Assembly (NCBI GenBank): GCA_028622995.1
Contig: JAJQJQ010000009.1
Location: 3,162,001 to 3,226,000 of the forward strand
Origin: Panagrolaimus kolymaensis
Lineage: Eukaryota > Nematoda > Chromadorea > Rhabditida > Panagrolaimidae
Length of the DNA: 64,000 nt
Reading direction: 5' to 3'
Below the pieces are notes generated by a model. That model did not search any database and was not told where the DNA came from. It saw only the letters and a list, made by a program, of their open reading frames with translations. Below, one piece after another: positions 58,849 through 64,000 of the stretch; position 1 is the stretch's first letter, and every line of letters begins with the position of its first letter. Position numbers and translations under genes: made by a program.

Positions 58849-60124
58849 ATGCTTTCCTCAAAAACATTTATTTTCACTTCTTTATCCATATTTTTGGTGT
58901 TTTTTACTGTTCAAATTGAATCCCAATGTGTCCCACAATGGTCGAATTGGATTTCAACTTTTCCATGCGCAGATACATGTGGAGCATGTGCCAATGCAAC
59001 ATATACTCGAATGTGTTTAACAAATGCCACATGTCCTTGTGATGGGCCTTCAACTATGACAAAGCCATGTAATAAATTACCTTGTGGATTTCCAAGAAAT
59101 TCATGTTGCTTGCCTTATAAAGCCATGGCTTCCAATGGAGAAATTATTTGCACCACAGCTGTAAGCTAACTTTGGATATTAAATATGCAAATTATTAAAA
59201 AAAGATTTATTTTTAGGCTGATGTAAATATGACTGATCCATATCCAAATAAATATCCATGTTGCCCATTAAATGGAATTTGGGGTCAATGGATTGAAAGC
59301 TTAACTTGTAATGATACTTGTGGAGGATATGGCTTTGCTAATCGTAGAAGAACTTGCCTCACTGAAGCCGCAGGATGTAATTGCACGTAAGCAAATAAAT
59401 ACCCAAACTTTTTATAACTAGTAAAGTTTATTTTTTTAGTGGAAATAAAACTGAAACTGGAGCTCCATGCAAACGTACACCATGCTTGGATGGAACTCGA
59501 CTACCATGCGCACCTGGACTTGTTTTGGGTTTAGAAGATGGACAAATTCTTTGTATTCCGGCAGCTATTATTATTACGCCATTAGAATGTTGTCCTCCTT
59601 ATGGTGTATGGGAATTATGGGGTTCATGGTCCACATGCAATGCCAGTTGTGGAGGTTGTGCTTCAGCAACAAGAACTCGAACATGTGCCAGTACAAAATA
59701 TGGATGTCCATGTGATAATTCAACAACCACTTCTGAAACTATGCCTTGTAATCGTCAAGCTTGCGCTAATACAACAATGCAATGCTGCACTGGTTTAAGA
59801 GCAACAAATATGATCAGTGGCGAAGTTCTTTGCTATCCAGTCACTTCGTCAAATGACACTGGCGCCCCAGTTTCAAGTACGGGATGGAGTGAATGGACAT
59901 ATTCCGGTTGCACAGCTAGTTGTGGCCTTTGTGGTATTGTTCAACAAAAACGTACATGCCTTGGTGGAAATTGCGGTGGAGCAACTTTAATGAAAACAAC
60001 ACAATCTTGCGGTGGAGCTGGCCTTTGCCCTGCAGGTCTTAATCTCCCTTCATGCTGCCCTCCAGCAAAAGCAGCAGTTTCTGGCCAAACTTTTATATGC
60101 GCTGTTCCAACTTCAAAAAAATAA
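58849..60124 (+). CDS. Secreted protein with four thrombospondin type-1 repeats
   Basis: Predicted extracellular protein of about 380 aa in three exons. The ATG at 58849 starts a clear signal peptide (KTFIFTSLSIFLVFFTVQIES). Four TSP1-like units follow, each opening with a Trp motif and CxxxCG: QWSNWISTFPCADTCGAC, GIWGQWIESLTCNDTCGG, VWELWGSWSTCNASCGGC and GWSEWTYSGCTASCGLC. Each unit continues with a C-basic-x-C segment (RTCLTEAAGCNC, RTRTCASTKYGCPC). Between units is a recurring CC-containing block (SCCLPYKAMASNGEIICTTA, QCCTGLRATNMISGEVLCYP, SCCPPAKAAVSGQTFICAVP). The protein is therefore built of a repeated TSP1 plus CC module. It lacks TM, protease or other domains. Probably extracellular matrix or defence-related (inference). 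Confidence 0.9.
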
Positions 60125-60967
60125 AGAAAATAATAAATTTTAAAATTTTAAATTTGATGTTTAAATAAATAGCAACTGTTGTTTTTTGTTTTTTTGTTTA
60201 TTTTTATTTACGTTTCAAAAACGAGTACAAACTTTTAAATAAAAAATGTAGAAAAATAATTTATTTTCTTTCGCATTTACAGAAAATTATAAAGTCATGG
60301 AAAAATATTGCATTTAATTGAAGTTATTTAAAATTTTGTTTTACAGTTTTTTCTTTAAAATTCTACTGTTTTAAATCCATAATTAATTTTTTAGGCTTAA
60401 TATAATTTTTTGTGATTGTAACAAAGCAGTTTAAAAAATGTATGCGAACAGTGTGAAAAGAAAAGAAATGAAAAAAACTAACATGGAATTTAATTATTTG
60501 TCTGTACTTTTATGTTTGCTTTATTTAAGTTTAAAACAATGGAAAAATAAGTCTGGAATCTAAAGTATTTGCTTAAACCCCATGTTTTTCATTTTTTTTA
60601 AATTTTTACTTCCTCTTTTAACACATTTAAATTCCAGTAGTTTTAGGCCACCCTGAATACTTTTTTTTAGTAATGACAAACATAACAATAATGATCTATG
60701 ATTTTCATATGTCAAAAAATATTTAAAAAGCTTGTTATGATTTTAATAATGTTCTTTGTTTGCCTAAAATAAAAGAAACACTGTTTCTGCTTAAAACAAA
60801 TATTATTTACTTTTATTTTTTATTTATGTTCATTGACTTAATGAATTAAAAAAGCTATTATTGTTTTTTTTTGTTTGTGGAAGAAAAAAATTGGCTATAG
60901 TCATGAGGTTCGAAATTGTCCATACAAAAGTGCACATGTCTTTTTTTATTATAGAAAAAGATTCGCT
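60125..60967. other. Spacer between convergent genes
   Basis: 3' flanks of the TSP1 gene and of the minus-strand SNTX-like gene. AT-rich; nothing else recognised. Confidence 0.55.
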
Positions 60968-63210
60968 TCAGGACAAGTAGTATTTCAACGTTTTTAAAAT
61001 TAATTGACCACCACTAATACTGTAATATTGTTGGGATTTATTATTTGCACCATTTGTATCAAAATGGGCATGAAGAGCTAAGATTTCTTGAGATGTTAGT
61101 GTCATAGAATAATCAATCCTTACTTCAGATCTTTGTCCCAAAAATAGCCATTCCACTTTGAGATATCCATCTTCATTTATTTCCATTATTATAGTGAAAT
61201 CTGCTGGACCTTTTTGCTCTTGCATTATCGTCATAGATATTTCGCCCAAATTTTGATTTTTTGTAGTATCCTTTTCTGTACCTTCATGGATCTATAAAAA
61301 ATAAATATAAAAATTAAAACATTAAAAATAAATAAAAAGTGAAGCATACTTACTTCAACCATAAATTTTTGGTTAACTTCGTAATTAGTAAGGGAATTAG
61401 TATCAGAACGCAAAACTTTTGTTGTTGGTATTTTAGTATTTTTCGGAAGAAATACCCAATTTTCTAAGAAACATTCTTTATTCTTTAACTGCTTTGAAGT
61501 ACAGTTATTGATATTTCTTGTGCAACCAATAGATTCACGAACGAGAAATGGAATAAATCTATATTCTAAAAATCCATAAAAAAAATTTTAGCTTTAAGAG
61601 TATTTGAAAATCGATCCCTTACTTTCATCTTCATTATTAACTTTAATAATTTTAAAATATCGCTCATCCGTATATAATAATGGATCAGAATTCATTCCAT
61701 CTCCAAGATCAAATTCATCAATATCATGGAGAATAATATCAGGATTAACAATCAAAATAATACCTTCCTTATTGGTGGCAGACTTATTCGCAGCTTTTAT
61801 TAAATTTAGAAAATCAATAAAAAATTTATCCCAATGTTCAAAATTTAAATTTGGTAAAACTAACATTGAAAACTTTTTTGATTCACGTTTTAATTTATGT
61901 AATTCACGTTCACTATGAAAAAAGGTTAAAACTTTTTCTGCATCCTTGATATAATCCATTTTCTTAAACAATTTGTGACGACAATGTTTTGTAAAGGCAG
62001 AAACTCTATCTGTGAGTTTTATAAGATTTTTATTCGCTTTGAATAGTTTAGTATCAGCTTTTTCTCGATGAAATGTAACAACAATAGATTCATCAATTAT
62101 TTTATAAAGGCGATTTACAGCTTTATCAAAATTTGATTTTCTCATTTTCCACCAATTTGTTTCATTCTTTGTAAAATATATTTGATTTTCATTGAGCTCA
62201 TTGCAATGATCATTCATGATTTCGATGAGCTTTTCAATATCCGACAACATTTCGCTAATTTCGTGTAAAATGTGTGGTGAAAGTGGTTTGTAGCTTAAAT
62301 TTTTCAAATAAATAATTCGAAAATGATTTCTCAAAATTTCTAAAGGAATTAGCTCATAACTTATTTGAACACCTTTGCCATGATTGTATTTGGATATTCT
62401 TCCACCCATGCTTTGCATAAATTTTCGAGCTCCATTTATATTGGTAACGTCATCTCCAGATTCTATAGCCACATCCGCTTCAACATTAATGTCCACTCCT
62501 TCATCATGATCCGTAAAATTTAGACTTCCTTCAAGCATGGTATTAGCTGTAGCAGAAATAGCTAATTTTTTTATTATACCACCTCCTTCAAGCATTCTTT
62601 GTAATTTTCCTTTTATAACAAATAAATCATCTGTTACTTTTTGAGATAACGTAACAACCGCATTTCCACCATATTGAATTCCAACGATCATATGAGTAGC
62701 GTGAAATCCAATGTTTGTGAAATCAAAATAATCATTTAATTCTTCAAGCCTCCAATTAAAAGTTTTCTTGGTTGTTGTTGATTTTAAAATTAAACTGCAT
62801 TCAATCGATTTGCTGCTATATTGTTTGCGCAGAATAAATTCTGCCGCTCCTCCAACTTTGATAAAGCCTAAAGCAATTCGAAGTTGAATTTCTCCTTTAA
62901 TATCCAAAGCAATCATTTTATCTGACTTCTTTGAAGCAAAAGAATATGTGTATTTTGTATTTGGATTTTCTACGCTTTTAACATAATTTTCAATTGAGCT
63001 CCTTAATAAATTTTGATTATCTATAATTTAGTTTCAAGCGAAAACATACTTTTTTAAAATATTTATTCCAGTGAATTCATTTTTGTAGGCATTATAAAGA
63101 GCACCAAATTCAGCAGTTCTTCCAATTGCAGGCACATTTAAAGTATTATGGCTTTCAATTAGCGAAATAAAAAATAATAAAAATATCAAAAAAAATTTAT
63201 GCACAAACAT
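60968..63210 (-). CDS. Secreted SNTX/VTX-like (stonustoxin-type, MACPF-related) protein
   Basis: Four exons, ATG at 63210, about 690 aa. A signal peptide (HKFFLIFLLFFISLIES) precedes NVPAIGRTAEFGALYNAYK, the typical opening of the N-terminal domain in the stonustoxin/verrucotoxin family, structurally a MACPF/CDC-type fold. The long second exon continues with ATHMIVGIQYGGNAVVTL and GKLQRMLEGGGIIK, matching the strand and core pattern, then a helical part and a thioredoxin-like segment (FSMLVLPNLNFEHWDKFF). The C-terminal exons are less clear and lack a visible PRY/SPRY domain. Homologues of this fold are widespread in animals and many are not toxins. A venom role in this worm is not implied; pore formation is an open question. 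No frame break is seen. Confidence 0.75.
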
Positions 63211-64000
63211 TCTTTATGGTCGTTTAAAACAAAACAAAAAAAATTAAAGTATAGAAATTTTCTTCTTCTATATAAATAAAAAACTTTCAGTACAGGAATT
63301 CATTTCATAGCTTGCTTGTTATAATTTTTTTGAAAAAAAATTGACAATTTATTTTTTTTATCATGTAATTTAATGAGTGTGGCTTTGGCAATTAAGCTCT
63401 TTTTTGTTTTATTCGGATTATAAATGAATAAAAGAAAGAAAAAGTATCTTGAAATCAAAATATTTGCTTTAAACTCCCATGCATTTTATTGTAAATTAAG
63501 GATACTAAATATAACAATATACATTCACCGATTTTCATGTGTTTTGGCAATAAATAAAAAGCTTGTAATTATTTAAAGATTTCGTTTGTTTATTTAAAAA
63601 AAGAAGATACAATAGAACCTGTTTTCAAATTAAAACAAATATTTTTTGATGTTTCTCTTTTATTCATGGTGGAATGTAATTTTTTTTGAAATCATTCATG
63701 TCAGAAGATGTTGTTTTTCCATTTTTTTCCTCTGATGTGGTTGGCTTAAAAATGAAAAAAAGCTTTTTTTCGCACAATGACTAAGATCAAGTCCGTAAAA
63801 AATATAATTATGAGTGGGGATTTTTTTAGCTTTATTTTATTTTTACATTGACTGTTCGCTTTTATTTTTCAAACACCGCAAAAAAGGGGAAACAAAAATA
63901 TACCGGAAATAACAGATGTTTCAGTCTCTTCGATTTTTGTTATTTTAAAAATTTGTGAAAAAGAGGTAGTTTGAATTAATTGCAGCAAGCAAAAATATTC
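63211..64000. other. 5' flank of the SNTX-like gene
   Basis: AT-rich. A TATA-like tatata on the minus strand lies about 60 bases upstream of the ATG (about 63270). No other gene is supported to the end of the window. Confidence 0.45.

Overview
The window is nuclear DNA from a nematode. It is very AT-rich, with many introns of about 45-60 bases and U-rich TTTTCAG/TTTTTAG acceptors. The gene content fits: two supplementary-type nuclear hormone receptors, a DEG/ENaC channel, a SulP/SLC26 anion transporter, a FMRFamide-receptor-like GPCR, and lineage-restricted secreted cysteine-rich proteins. I cannot name the species; the strong AT bias and compact introns would suit a clade IV worm, but that is inference.

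Layout. 1-1060: AT-rich and repetitive DNA with a short GC hairpin. 1.06-3.9 kb: a Q/T/P-rich protein with a Cys-containing tail. 4.16-7.75 kb: a cut-and-paste DNA transposon with two 718-bp terminal inverted repeats and a spliced, apparently intact DDE-type transposase. 7.9-8.4 kb: the 3' part of a small Cys-rich gene whose 5' end is not visible. 8.4-12.1 kb: repeats, a fold-back structure and a GC-richer minus-strand frame. 12.1-13.5 and 16.6-18.7 kb: two same-strand nuclear receptor genes, separated by a 699-bp MITE and a tRNA-like element. 19.1-22.0 kb: SLC26 transporter. 22.15-23.2 kb (minus): PHYHD1-like dioxygenase. 24.1-26.5 kb: DEG/ENaC channel. 28.1-28.9 kb: a short CTP:phosphocholine cytidylyltransferase. 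29.1-31.8 kb: a head-to-head pair of paralogous secreted G/P/Y-rich proteins. 32.7-33.5 kb (minus): a divergent LC8-type dynein light chain split by a 0.5-kb intron. 34.4-36.8 kb (minus): GPCR. 36.8-42.9 kb: gene-free. 42.9-45.4 kb: a possible HAT-repeat gene with an in-frame TGA. 46.8-49.0 kb (minus): PiT/SLC20 phosphate transporter. 51.6-55.9 kb: three GC-richer unknown genes around a shared promoter. 58.8-60.1 kb: a secreted four-repeat thrombospondin type-1 protein. 61.0-63.2 kb (minus): a secreted protein resembling the SNTX/VTX (stonustoxin-like, MACPF-related) family.

Most genes are ordinary single-copy eukaryotic loci with no common pathway. Four places merit a closer look: the intact transposon; the divergent pair of secreted precursors with dibasic sites and a shared Cys tail; the GC-richer three-gene block, which may lie inside degenerate inverted repeats; and the SNTX-like gene. 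Splice joins were read by eye from GT/AG sites and frame, so individual exon edges may be off by a few bases.
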